From assembly GCA_021495925.1 (NCBI GenBank), contig JAKEKT010000010.1:62001-126000 (forward strand): 64,000 nucleotides of DNA. The letters run 5' to 3'. The notes beneath the pieces were generated by a model. It ran no database searches, was not told the DNA's origin, and worked only from the letters and a program-made list of their open reading frames with translations. Numbering within the stretch: the stretch's first letter is position 1; each line of letters begins with the position of its first letter. This document shows positions 44,677 through 54,221 of this stretch, piece by piece. The DNA comes from Diplodia intermedia (Eukaryota > Ascomycota > Dothideomycetes > Botryosphaeriales > Botryosphaeriaceae). A program made the position numbers and the translations under genes.

Positions 44677-46238
44677 GGAACGGGAGGAACGCCGTTGTAT
44701 GGGCTCTATATCAGCAACACTTCTCAGAACGCTTACTCTGACTGTGGCTTTCGTTACGTGGAAGAAAGCACATTTGCCTCTTCAAATGAATAGGATGACA
44801 TTGCTCATGGGCTACGGATAGAAATTAGCACCCTTTCCTGCTTGTAAAGGAGCGCGGTGACGGGGAGAGATCAAGCAAGGCCTTGGCAATCCCCCAACCT
44901 GACGAAAGAAGTCGCACGTAACCATGCCTCGCGCTCTAATGGCAGCTTGAGGAAACCTCTCCCATTCCGCAAGATCGAGCGAAGACGCATGGCCGAGATG
45001 AGACGCAACGTGTTCTGGCGAAGGCGAAGGATTCTACAAAGGCACGGTCATGGTAATGAGTATTGTAAGACGCATGGGTAGAGGACATGTGTGAGGGACA
45101 GGCTTGCTTACCATGAAAGACGTATTGGGCCCGCACTCACAGCGCTTTCCAAGACGACGAGGCAGACGTAAGCTATTCGCTACTGTCTTTGATTGGCTCT
45201 ATCAGGGGCCGTCCCCTGACGTATAATGACCTTGGGAGGCTCCTTTTCGAGACAGCGCTCCCGGTCCGGGTCGACGCCTCGCTTGCGACAGTCGCGTCTG
45301 TACTTGCTGTTTGCCCTTTAGTCAGCCACAGCGCCATCACGAGAAATGCCGAACGGATAATCCTACCGGTAGCGGTAATACCTGACGCCGTACGCTATGA
45401 TTCCGAACGGCAAGGTTATCGGGAAGCATAGCCTCTTGCAGACCCTCGCTCCATGGTATGTGCAGCAGTGGGGGGCACCCCTGTCTCCTGGTAGGCTTAT
45501 ATCCGGCACAAACGCGTAGAACCCGGCCATGGCAATATAGGTGATTGGAGGTGTAACGCGTGGCGGGAGAGAGGGCACTGGTTGTAGGTCAGAGAAACTC
45601 GCAGGGAATAGACGCGGGGTGAGGTGCGGTGGTGTTCACTTTACCCGCAGCTCAGACGAACTCCAGATAGACGACTGGGACCTGCGTCCATTTCTCTTCA
45701 TCGTCCTTCCTCTTTCGTGCCGTGGCCTTGGCCTTGTCTGGCCTTTGCCCTCGTGACCTCCGTTTCTGCTCGATCAAAAGTGCGACAGCGCTGACGGTGG
45801 TTGCAATGGCGCAGAAAAGGCAGCCCGCCCCAAACAGGACTGTGAAGGACATAATAAATGCTGGGTAAGCAAGGCGTGGTGGCGATGCAAGGTTACAGAA
45901 AAGCAGCTCGAGGATATTGTGGAGTTCAAGGAAAGGGCGGGCGGGCCACCAAGGAAAGAGCAACGGGCTCCCACATGAAACCGTCCGAGATCCAAAAGCT
46001 CCATATTGCAAAGAAACGACCCAGTAAAGTAAAAAGAAAAAAAAACATCTATTGTTGTCATTCACGCTTGCATTCCAGAACTGAAAGGTGTGCTCGAGTC
46101 CAGGAATATCCATGAGAAAACCCAGTAACACCGGGCCAGGCTCAAGACGCATCCCGCTCGAGTCTTCATATCAACATCCCAATAAAAAGAAAGAAGACAA
46201 GCCGCTGTCACCCCCGGACCAACTACCCGACTGGCAGC
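44677..46238. other. Intergenic region with one doubtful small ORF
   Basis: 1.56 kb between the VOC gene and the WW-domain gene's stop. Apart from the small membrane-protein ORF at 45652-45852, I see nothing. An A-rich stretch lies at 46,030-46,050. Confidence 0.5.
45652..45852 (-). CDS. Possible small single-pass membrane protein (66 residues)
   Basis: Weakly supported. The ATG at 45852 opens a 66-residue frame with one hydrophobic segment (about residues 3-26, FTVLFGAGCLFCAIATTVSAV) followed by a strongly basic stretch (EQKRRSRGQRPDKAKATARKRK) and an acidic/hydrophobic end. This layout suits a tail-inside membrane microprotein. The same frame is open further upstream to 46152, but that part looks non-coding. 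No family recognised. Confidence 0.3.
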   Translation of the reverse strand: MSFTVLFGAGCLFCAIATTVSAVALLIEQKRRSRGQRPDKAKATARKRKDDEEKWTQVPVVYLEFV

Positions 46239-47350
46239 CTAAAAATCACCACCGAAGTCGTCTCCGCCACCGAAGTCGCCGTCGTTACCATTGTCATAAC
46301 CTTGGTCGTACCCTTGTTCATACTCATGCTCATCGTGATCGTCAATCGCGTCCGCTAGCAACATGCCACCGACAAGGCCGCCGCCGACACCCAACGCTGC
46401 CGCACCGCCGGCACCCAGGCCGCCCTTCTTCGGCTTCTGCTGCACGCCGCCGTACGGCATCCCGCCGCCCTGCTGCCCGTAGTAGCCCTGCTGGGGCGCG
46501 TACCCGTACTGGCCCTGCGGCGGGCCCTGGTTATATCCTTGCGGCTGCTGGTAGCCGCCGTATTGCGGCTGTTGTTGACCGTAGCCACCGCCAGGCCTGG
46601 AGCCGCTCGCTTTGCCGAGCAGCTTCCCCAGGAAGCCGCCGGACTTCTTGCCCCTGCTGTCTTCCGCGCGAGGGGGCAATTCTTGCGAGCCGTAGCCGGG
46701 AGCCTGTTGGCCGTAGCCCGGCGGCTGTTGGCTGCCGTAGCCCGGCGAGGCACTGCTGCCGCCCTGCTGGGCGTAGTAACCGTCCGAGGCGCCGCGCGCA
46801 CCGCCTCCAGGCATCGGCGAGTGGCCGCCGTGTGCGCGCGCGTCTTCCTCGGCCTGCAGCTGGCGGGCCAACCGCTCGTCTTCGCTGATGTTTTGCCCGC
46901 TGCCGCCGTAGCCGCCGCCACCCGGCCCGTACGGGTTGTTGCTACTCAGGCCCGTCTTCTCGGGTCCAAGCGGCCTCGCGTCGCCGCCGTGGCCGTAGCT
47001 GGGCGGCGGGCCCGGAGGCGGGGCGCTGCCTTCTGCTTCGTAGGGAGGGTAGATGGGCTCGATCGGCTTCTCCCATTGCGACTGTTTGGTGTATATGTTG
47101 ACGTAGAACCATTCTTGGTACTGCGCGTTGAAGACGGCCTTCCAGCCCTCGGGGACCTTGGGCGGAGGTGGGCCCTACGATGATTGCAAGTGTCAGTGCG
47201 GATCGACGGCTATGGTGACGGAGCCTTGACGATACTTGGCGTGCATGAAGCTGCAACGCGCGTGCGATGGCGGGAATGCGGGGCTGGGCTTGGCCGCGCA
47301 ATCGCGGTATGCGGGGAACAACTTACGACTGGAGGTGCGAAATCGGACAT
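46239..47350 (-). CDS. WW-domain protein with Tyr/Gly/Gln-rich prion-like region and glycine-zipper C-terminus
   Basis: Two exons, 47350-47327 (eight codons, MSDFAPPV) and 47174-46239, giving 319 residues. The WW domain lies at ~17-46 (Trp19 in EGWKAVF, the aromatic EWFYVN, Trp42 in SQWEKP); it binds Pro-rich peptides. Then come a Pro/Gly linker, a short charged helix (SEDERLARQLQAEEDAR) and ~130 residues of Tyr/Gly/Gln/Pro repeats (GYGQQ, YGSQ, QGYYGQQ), interrupted by the basic SRGKKSGGFLGKLLGKA. Near the C-terminus a Gly/Ala segment with GxxxG spacing (GAGGAAALGVGGGLVGGMLLADAI) is followed by an acidic Asp/Gly/Tyr end. The layout suits a self-associating adaptor (inference). The intron is 152 bases, long for this window. 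Confidence 0.85.
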
Positions 47351-48051
47351 GGTTGTTGCTGAGGGGTGCGAGGTGAGGATAGCAGAGGGTGAGGGAAGCA
47401 AGTGTAGGTAGGTGCAACAAAGAGATGACGACGGTTTTATGGATCGTAGGGTGCCTCTGCCGCAGCGGCGTCGGAGAGTGCTGGAAGCGAAGTGCTGCGG
47501 CGAGCGGCGGCTGCGGTTGGTCTGGTGCACTAGGTTCGCTTGCGTCACAGCTGCTGTGGCCATGCTGTGGCTGGGTCAGGGTCTGATGACGCCCATGGAA
47601 AGCCCAGAAGTCCCTGGAATGACGACTGTGTGGCCACATCACAAATACTCTTGTTTCGCTGCTGTGCGCGCAGCGGGTTACAAAAGATCCGGACCCTCTG
47701 AGCCATCAAGGATGCTGCTCTTCCTCCGGGTGCAGTTGAAGCCAACACGCAAACGTAGACGCGAGAATTAAAACTGCGCAAATACGTTAAGACGCCAGGT
47801 TCCGCTACCCACTACCCACGTGTGAAAGAGTCACTAGCGCGAGATGCGCCACGGTCGGCAGCTTCAAAAGAACCGTCGTATTTACCGCCGATGGCTGTGC
47901 AGCCACCAAAGCGTGTATCATCAGCTCGCGGGGCGACTGTGCGCACCGCCAGCCAAAGTATCGAGCAGAAGACCCCAAAAAAACGCCCCGTGTTCCCGTG
48001 TTCAGCGTGCAGTCATTCCAAACATCACAAGTCGCACCCAAAGACTCCTGG
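47351..48051. other. Intergenic region upstream of the WW-domain gene
   Basis: 701 bases holding the WW gene promoter and the 3' end of the next minus-strand gene. Nothing recognised. Confidence 0.55.
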
Positions 48052-49161
48052 TCAATCCAACGCCGACAGGGCATCTTCGCCCGGAGGGTCAGACGGGTCC
48101 CCCGGGCTCGACGGCCCGCTCGCAACGCCGACAGAAGGCGGTGGTATTCGCGGCCACTCGGGGCTCACGACCCAGCCCTCGCACTCTTCTTTGCTGTTGC
48201 CGTCGGTGAAGCGCTTCCATCGCTGGGTCAAGGTGCGCGCCTCCGGGTTCGGGGTGATCTTCAACCATGCACCCGCCCCTCTCCCACCCTGCGTCACAGA
48301 GCTGTCTATCGACCCGCCGCACGTGTTGCACAGTGCGACGCAGATAGGACTGCTTGGGTTCTCGCCTCGCCAGATGAGCTCGTTGCCCTTGGGGCCGGGA
48401 TGGTAGATGCGCAGCTCGAGTTCCTCCAACGGAACTTTTGAGCTCTTCCCCAGAGTGGTGAGCGTCAACTGCTTGAGGGCGCTGTTTGCAGCCTTGATGA
48501 CGGCTTCGTCGATGGGCGGCGGCTGTGTGTACAGGCGCTGCATCCACCGGCATTCAGCCGCGCGTTTCACCTGCTCCTGGGCGTGGGTGGGGTAATAATA
48601 GCCGCTGATATGGACACTTCGGACCAGCCGAATCAGATCCGGACACAGGTGCTGGAAAACGAGCAGGCCGTAGGGGTAGGTCATGTACAGAGACAGTTTC
48701 CGTTCCTGGGTGCGCTGGCTCTTGAGGTGCCAGTTCAACTCGTCTCTGATCTGGCGATTCGTCTGGAGCAGAGCGAGCGGGGTAGCGAAGGGCAGGTTTG
48801 CGCGATGGCGCGCGAGCGGGTCGCGCTCGTCCTCGCGGTTCGCTCCATCGCGCACTTCGTTGTCGGAGTCTTGGGTGCAGTGGTCGAAGATGGGCGGCTG
48901 CTCGAGATGGAGGAAGTCCGGGTCGAAGCGCGGCAGAACGACGGGCTCGTAGTCTGAGGGCAGGCCGGGGATCAGTTCATCCGAGTCGCGGCCGTCATCG
49001 CTCTCGTACCCGCTGTCGACGGGCGAGGCGAAGCTGGGCTTGAGGCCGGTGGCGACGGTGACGTTTTCGTGGGAGAAGAGGGCGTAGTCGTAGATGAGCA
49101 GGCGCAGCTCAACCGGGAGGTCGAGCAGGAGGCATTTGGAGGGTTGTTGTTGCGCGCGCAT
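48052..49161 (-). CDS. 2EXR/F-box-like fungal protein
   Basis: Single exon, 369 residues from the ATG at 49161; the frame continues to an upstream ATG at 49299, which would add 46 less convincing residues. I prefer 49161 because the domain starts at once: LLLDLPVELRLLIYDYAL is the leading motif of the 2EXR/F-box-like family, very numerous in filamentous fungi and of unknown biochemical role. An acidic Asp/Ser-rich stretch follows. LALLQTNRQIRDELNWHL is the second family motif (query for old 'TNRQIRDE'), then DLIRLVRSVHISGYYYP and WKRFTDGNSKEECEGWV. A Pro/Asp/Ser-rich tail ends the protein. No catalytic motif is seen. Confidence 0.8.
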   Translation of the reverse strand: MRAQQQPSKCLLLDLPVELRLLIYDYALFSHENVTVATGLKPSFASPVDSGYESDDGRDSDELIPGLPSDYEPVVLPRFDPDFLHLEQPPIFDHCTQDSDNEVRDGANREDERDPLARHRANLPFATPLALLQTNRQIRDELNWHLKSQRTQERKLSLYMTYPYGLLVFQHLCPDLIRLVRSVHISGYYYPTHAQEQVKRAAECRWMQRLYTQPPPIDEAVIKAANSALKQLTLTTLGKSSKVPLEELELRIYHPGPKGNELIWRGENPSSPICVALCNTCGGSIDSSVTQGGRGAGAWLKITPNPEARTLTQRWKRFTDGNSKEECEGWVVSPEWPRIPPPSVGVASGPSSPGDPSDPPGEDALSALD

Positions 49162-50254
49162 TGCTGAGGCCTGCTCGGTGTTGGGAGAGGGGCGTGCGGC
49201 GGGGGACTGTTGTGAGCAAAACAGCGCGCGAGTGCCGGGGAAAAGGCGATTCGGTGCGGCAGGGGTCGTGCAAATCCTGCACTGCGCGCTGCCGGGCAAC
49301 GCGAATCAGACGCAGATCCTGACGCGAGCTGTGCTGCGAGAAGAATAATGGAACACTTGCTCCCGTGCCGCGCCCAGGCTAGCGCCGCTTCCCGCGCGGT
49401 CGAGAGCGAGCACCACGCCGCCCTTTAGTAGCTACCCGCACCGCGGCCCTGCCAAGTCGAGCGTCTGCAGGGTCAGGCCTCCTGTTGCAGCTTCGGCCGG
49501 CCCTTCACCATTCATGCCTTGCGCAGCCAGCGAATACGACGCACAGGGCCTCCGGTGGGGCTCGTGGCTATTGTTGATTGCACAACTCTGGCATAAACAG
49601 CCTCACCATCTTATTCGCCCGCACTGTGCCTGTCTAGTGCTTCTTTTGACCTCGACGGTACGGGCAGCTGAAGACATACCCACGCCGGCGGGCTCCATTG
49701 CTTTGCAGCCCGCTGTGACGGCAAACCGCATCCTTGTGCGGCCTGCAGGCATGGCTTCTAAACCCCTCTGGTCGACGTGGGTGGCGACTCCGAGCCACCT
49801 CATCCCAACTGTCGTGGGCGCGGTGGCGTTGATGAAGGGGTCTTTTCGGTCCGCCTGCGATGCCAAACCCTTGACTTGCAGCATCGTGCAGCATCGTGCA
49901 GCGTAGCGAAGCCCGTTAGAGGTCTCAGAATCATCCTAGTGGCCGCGATCGTGGGGAAAACCGGGGCGGATGGGCTTCAACAAGGGTCCAGCACATCCAC
50001 TTGGCTAACCACCTACAGCCGGACTATCCGCCGCTTTCATTGATCTGCATGGCGCAATGCAACACACATACCCTTCTGATGTCAGTGTGAGGTTTCAACG
50101 TACATTGGCTTTCGTCCAATTCACAAGGTTGATCTGCTGCTCGTTGAGGGCCGACTTGTTAATTGCCAGTATATCATTGGATAGGGAGGTGGGCTTGGGC
50201 TACAGAATAGCCGACCGCTCCAATGCATGCGCTTTTCTTCACGCCATGTGGGCC
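49162..50254. other. Intergenic region, 2EXR-like gene promoter
   Basis: About 1.1 kb. Short frames only; a 10-base duplication (CAGCATCGTG) at 49,879-49,899 is the only local repeat seen. No gene supported. Confidence 0.5.
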
Positions 50255-51481
50255 TTACAGCCACTTTGCCGGATCCAAGCTTGCAATGTTCGCGCTTTTT
50301 GCCTTTCCGTCCCAGACAATTTCACTCACGAGCTTGCCCGTCCCCGGCCCGTTCTGGATGCCCCAGCACGTGTGCCCCGCCGCAATCACCAGTCCCTTCA
50401 CACCGGGGACCTTTCCGATCATCGGACCGCCACTGCCTCTACTCACATTGGGGAGGTAGCACGCCTGCCTGGCAGTGACCTCGCCGTCCCGTAGCTCGTC
50501 GCTAACCGCGGACACGTAGTCAATTACGTCCTGGCAGCGTTGCTGGTCCACCTCTACATCCTCCGTCGTCTTTGGTAGTGGCACAAGATGGTCTCCTTCT
50601 CCACAAGCATAGACCTCCTGGAATGGTCGGGCATAGATCTCCGGAGATACAGTCGTAGTATGGCCTCGACGCTTGCCCGACGCACCGGCCTCCGAAGGAA
50701 GATCGATACTCGTGAACAGAGCGTAGTTGGACACATCCCGAGGAGGCTTGATGACAACACTGTGGGCACGTGTTGCCGAGATAGGGGCCTTTGGCCAAAC
50801 ATTTCGCGTCCAGGGGCCAGCGGAAACAATGACACTGTCGGCTGGTATGGTCTGCGCCTCTCCGCCATCCTTGGGGGTGTAAGTGACGCCGCGCACTTCA
50901 CCTCCTTCAGTGTTAATGTCCGTCACACTCCCTAAAACGACCTTGGCGCCCTTCTCTTCCGCCAATTGGGCCATGCTGGTCGTGAAGTGGTATGGGTGCA
51001 CCTGCGCCGTGTCGTCCGGCGCGCCCATCTCCTCATATGCCCTCACTCCCTCCGGGACGACCCAGTCGAGGTCCTTCGGCACGCCCGCGGCGCGCAGCTG
51101 GCCCAGCGCTTCCGGCGTCCGCTTCTGCAGGCTCACGCTCTCGCCAACATCCGCACCGCCCTTCTTCACGGGCCGTCCCTTCATGAGGATTTGCCCGCAA
51201 TGCACGCCACGGTAGCCCCAGCGCTGGGCGCCATCGTACTTGTCGGCCAGCTCTTTGTGGAGGCGGAAGGAGAGCGGGACAATGCATGACGGGTAGGCCC
51301 AGAGGCCCAGGAGACCACCTGCTTTACCGCTGGCACCGCCGGCGATTTCCGTGGCTTCGAGCAGGGTGATGGTCGTTTTGGCGGGGTCGAAGGCGGAATG
51401 GTGCGAGAGAAAATAGGCGCTTGTGCTGCCGATAATGCCGCCGCCTATTACGACAATGTTCTTGGGCGTTTCGGATGCCAT
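50255..51481 (-). CDS. FAD-dependent oxidoreductase (DAO family, Tda3-like)
   Basis: Single exon, 408 residues from the ATG at 51481; the frame extends to 51658, but the dinucleotide-binding motif should sit near the N-terminus. It belongs to the glycine/D-amino-acid oxidase fold. IVVIGGGIIGSTSAYFL (about residues 8-24) binds the ADP part of FAD. LLEATEIAGGASGKAGG follows, and the C-terminal RGSGGPMIGKVPG...AAGHTCWGIQNGPGTGKL closes the FAD site, as in fungal Tda3-type oxidoreductases linked to endosome-to-Golgi traffic in yeast. Substrate unknown. No signal peptide. A CRE palindrome lies 142 bases upstream. Confidence 0.9.
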   Translation of the reverse strand: MASETPKNIVVIGGGIIGSTSAYFLSHHSAFDPAKTTITLLEATEIAGGASGKAGGLLGLWAYPSCIVPLSFRLHKELADKYDGAQRWGYRGVHCGQILMKGRPVKKGGADVGESVSLQKRTPEALGQLRAAGVPKDLDWVVPEGVRAYEEMGAPDDTAQVHPYHFTTSMAQLAEEKGAKVVLGSVTDINTEGGEVRGVTYTPKDGGEAQTIPADSVIVSAGPWTRNVWPKAPISATRAHSVVIKPPRDVSNYALFTSIDLPSEAGASGKRRGHTTTVSPEIYARPFQEVYACGEGDHLVPLPKTTEDVEVDQQRCQDVIDYVSAVSDELRDGEVTARQACYLPNVSRGSGGPMIGKVPGVKGLVIAAGHTCWGIQNGPGTGKLVSEIVWDGKAKSANIASLDPAKWL

Positions 51482-51888
51482 TGTTGTGCGTGTGAGTTGT
51501 CGGAGGAGAGCCACGGCGACTGATGAGAAGGGGAGATTGTTGTTTGGGTGGTCGGTGGTGTCGTGCAGTGTGTATATGTGCGGCGAAGAGTGGCGGGGGG
51601 AAAGTTCGTGCCGTTGCCCCGCTGACGTCACATGAGTGGGAATGGACCGAATGCTCATGATTTGATCGATTGCGACTTGCGAATGGAGGCAACTCTTGTA
51701 TGTATTTTTCTCCCGCTGTCATCTACCGTCCGTATCCCAGCGATATTTATAACTGCCGAATACCAATACTTCTGCATGCACGGCTTTTGTGTTTTGAGAT
51801 TCCGGAGGAAATGCCAAATGTCTGAGCGCAAGTAACCACATAATGCTTTATTCAGGAACGCCTTTCTTCTATCTTCTCGTCCCTCGTA
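51482..51888. other. Promoter of the FAD oxidoreductase and 3' end of CDC123
   Basis: 407 bases. A TGACGTCA palindrome is at 51623-51630; otherwise nothing notable. Confidence 0.55.
51623..51630. promoter_or_regulatory. CRE palindrome upstream of the FAD oxidoreductase
   Basis: Perfect TGACGTCA, 142 bases before the start codon at 51481. Candidate site for an Atf1/CREB-type bZIP factor. Confidence 0.45.
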
Positions 51889-53289
51889 CTACGCATCATC
51901 CTCTGAGCTTGAGTAATTTCTATCTGCCTCTTGCTCCCTCGCTAGAATTTCTTTCCACTTCTCTGCAAACTCGCGCATCCCGCCTTCGCCGGCATTGCTG
52001 GCATCCACAACATCCTTCGGAAGCTTGTGGGCGCTATATGCTGGAGAAGCAAACGAATAGGCTTCCGGATCGTCTCTCTTGACAAGGCGCAATTCAGGAA
52101 TCCAGATTTCTTCGTCCGCCTCGTCATCCGAGTCCGGGGTCGCTGTCTTCGCATCATCATCGTCATCGTCTTCCTCGTCGTCGTCCGCAGGCGCCGCTGC
52201 TGACTCAGGCTGCGCAGCCGGTGGTTTGGGGTCGGCTGGTCGCAGCTGCAGTCTCACAAATCCCTCCTTTTCCTCCTCTTCCTTTTCCTTCCTCATCGTC
52301 TCCTCCAAGTGCTCGGGTCCGTCCATGGTAAGGAGCTCAAGCCAACTGAAGAGCAATGGATCCGTTCTCTGAGCCCAAGGATTGATGTCTATCAACCACG
52401 CCTTATCATACTTCGGCGGGATGTAAACGTCAAACGCGAAGTTTGGATCGGGGAAGCCGTCACGCAGATGGTCTTCGAACAGGGAATTGATGACCTTGCG
52501 CAGCTGATCAACCATCGGGCTCAGGAACTCATAATGGTTGGGATCACGCTGCGTAATTGCGAGCAGCCTTCGGTTCCTCACAAAGCAGCGGAACTCGACC
52601 GAGGGGTTTATCATGAAGAACTTGCGGAGAACTAGGTGGTACGGGACCTCGGACTCGCTTGTAATCTTCCGGTCCCCTTCAACAGCAGGAGCATCCTCGG
52701 TGTCGGCGAAGGCTTGCTCGAGGTCATGAGTGATGAAGTCGGAGCTCTTCAGCATCATGTATATGTCGCCCGGGGTCCGACAGTCCATGGTGTTGGTGGC
52801 ATTTATCCATGTTGCGTCCTTTGGTGACGACCAGTTCAGCTTGGGGCAGACCTTTCCGCCGAGCTCTGCGATTATATCACGTATTGCGTTGTGGATCTCG
52901 GGCCACTCTCTGGAGGGATCGTCGTCGTCGTCGTCGTCTTCGTCGGGGTTTTCGGTGGAGGAAAAGATGCCGCTGTCATCGTCGGACCAGTCGCGTCGGG
53001 AAGCTTCTTCGTCGGGGGGCAGGATGATGCCGTCGGCGCGCAGGTAGTTCAGGAAGGGTCGCGAGAGCGGTATTAGACGAGCCTTGGGCGTGATCTTGCG
53101 GTACCTTTGGGAAAGGCGGTTCTGTGAGCAAAGGAGCCTTCCAAAGCGGACCGGCCGGCGGGGCAAGAACTACCTGGGATGCCATGCATGGAAAGAGCAG
53201 TTGAGGATGTGCTGTTTTGTAACAGGCGGAAAGGGCAGGCGCATCAGTGGTGCATCTTCAGAGGCGGATGGCTTCTCGGGCTCGACCAT
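51889..53289 (-). CDS. CDC123: Cell division cycle protein 123 (eIF2 assembly chaperone)
   Basis: Two exons, 53289-53174 and 53104-51889, giving 443 residues. Cdc123 is an ATP-grasp-fold protein that joins eIF2 alpha and gamma subunits and is needed for translation initiation; it acts in the cytosol. Exon 1 gives FPPVTKQHILNCSFHAWHP, and the junction creates HPRYRKITPKARLIPL, the family N-terminus. Next come FLNYLRADGIILP, KLNWSSPKDATWIN, LVLRKFFMINPSVEFRCFVR, and DVYIPPKYDKAWLIDINPW, whose Asp/Asn bind Mg-ATP. An acidic Asp-rich loop (~70-85, from a GTC repeat) and an acidic C-terminal region (~320-345) are low-complexity. The 69-base intron follows codon position 2. Shares a short bidirectional promoter with CWC21. 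Confidence 0.95.
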
Positions 53290-53495
53290 GTTGACTGCTG
53301 ACGAGAGAGTTCAAAGGTAGAGGCGCAAAAAGTATCGACGCGGAATCACCTGAAGCGTCATCGCGGGGCGAAATGACTCGCGCCGGCGGACGCGGCCGCT
53401 GGAGCTGGAATTCCAGACGACACCACCTTCTCCGCAACACCACCATTTACGCGCTATCCTACGACCCCGACATCCGCGAACACCCAGACCTTACC
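53290..53495. promoter_or_regulatory. Bidirectional promoter between CDC123 and CWC21
   Basis: Only 206 bases separate the two opposed start codons, so the pair must share promoter sequence. The CWC21 frame is open further upstream, but family similarity begins at 53496. Confidence 0.7.
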
Positions 53496-54096
53496 ATGTC
53501 CTCCAACGTCGGCCTCACCACACCCCGCGGCAGCGGTACCTCGGGCTACGTGCAGCGGAACCTGTCGCAGCTCAAGCCGCGCGATCACGCCGCACCCTAC
53601 ACCAAGGACTACGACCAAATCAAGCAACTGCGCCAGCGCCAGCCTGACCAGGGCATCCTCGAGCATGACCGCAAGCGTGAAATTGAAGTGAAGGTCTTTG
53701 AGCTCCGCGACCGGTTGGAAGATGAAGGGTGAGTCGAAACCCAGGTCCGGCTCAGAGGCGCAACGCGGCTAACGCGCCTTCGTTTGCAGCGTCGACGAGG
53801 ATGAGATCGACGATCAGTGCGATGCGCTTCGCAAGAAGCTCCAGAAGGAGGCCGACTCGTCTGGCGAGCGACTTGACAAGGCCAAGGCCCGCAACCTCAA
53901 ACAGCACCAGGTCCACGAGCTCGCTGCCGCCAAGATCGAGGAGAGCGAGAAGCTGAGGAAGGCTTTGGGTATCAGCAAGGACTACGAAGAGGGCAGCCAC
54001 TGGAGGAGGCAGGAAGAGAGGCTGCGCGAGAACATGAAGAAAGAAGCCGACGACGACGAGGATCGGAGGAGGCCCAAGGATGAAGACAGCGAGTAA
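53496..54096 (+). CDS. CWC21: Pre-mRNA splicing factor CWC21 (cwf21 domain)
   Basis: Two exons, 53496-53728 and 53790-54096, giving 179 residues. Cwc21 sits in the spliceosome near Prp8 and stabilises the catalytic conformation; its human relative is SRRM2. The N-terminus MSSNVGLTTPRGSGTSGYVQRN is almost invariant in the family, which fixes the start; an upstream in-frame ATG at 53373 would prepend Arg-rich sequence without similarity. The cwf21 domain spans ~50-95 (ILEHDRKREIEVKVFELRDRLED, then DEDEIDDQCDALRKKLQ). The rest is a charged helix ending in acidic/basic repeats. The intron lies inside a Gly codon within the domain. Confidence 0.95.
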
Positions 54097-54221
54097 ATTT
54101 GATACCATGGACGTCAAATCCTGCATGGCTGAGCGGCGTTACTTGGCACGGCAAGGCGTTATGGTAGGAATCACAAAAGGACAAAGGCGCAAATGCTATT
54201 TCTCTCAATTCCTTCTATGCT

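Noticed and set aside
49514..49906. 130-codon plus-strand frame
   Set aside because: No domain, signal or conservation cue; falls in the promoter of the 2EXR-like gene.
17130..51481. Secondary metabolite cluster suggested by old yellow enzyme, VOC and FAD oxidoreductase genes
   Set aside because: These genes are 25-33 kb apart, interrupted by housekeeping genes, and no backbone synthase is present.
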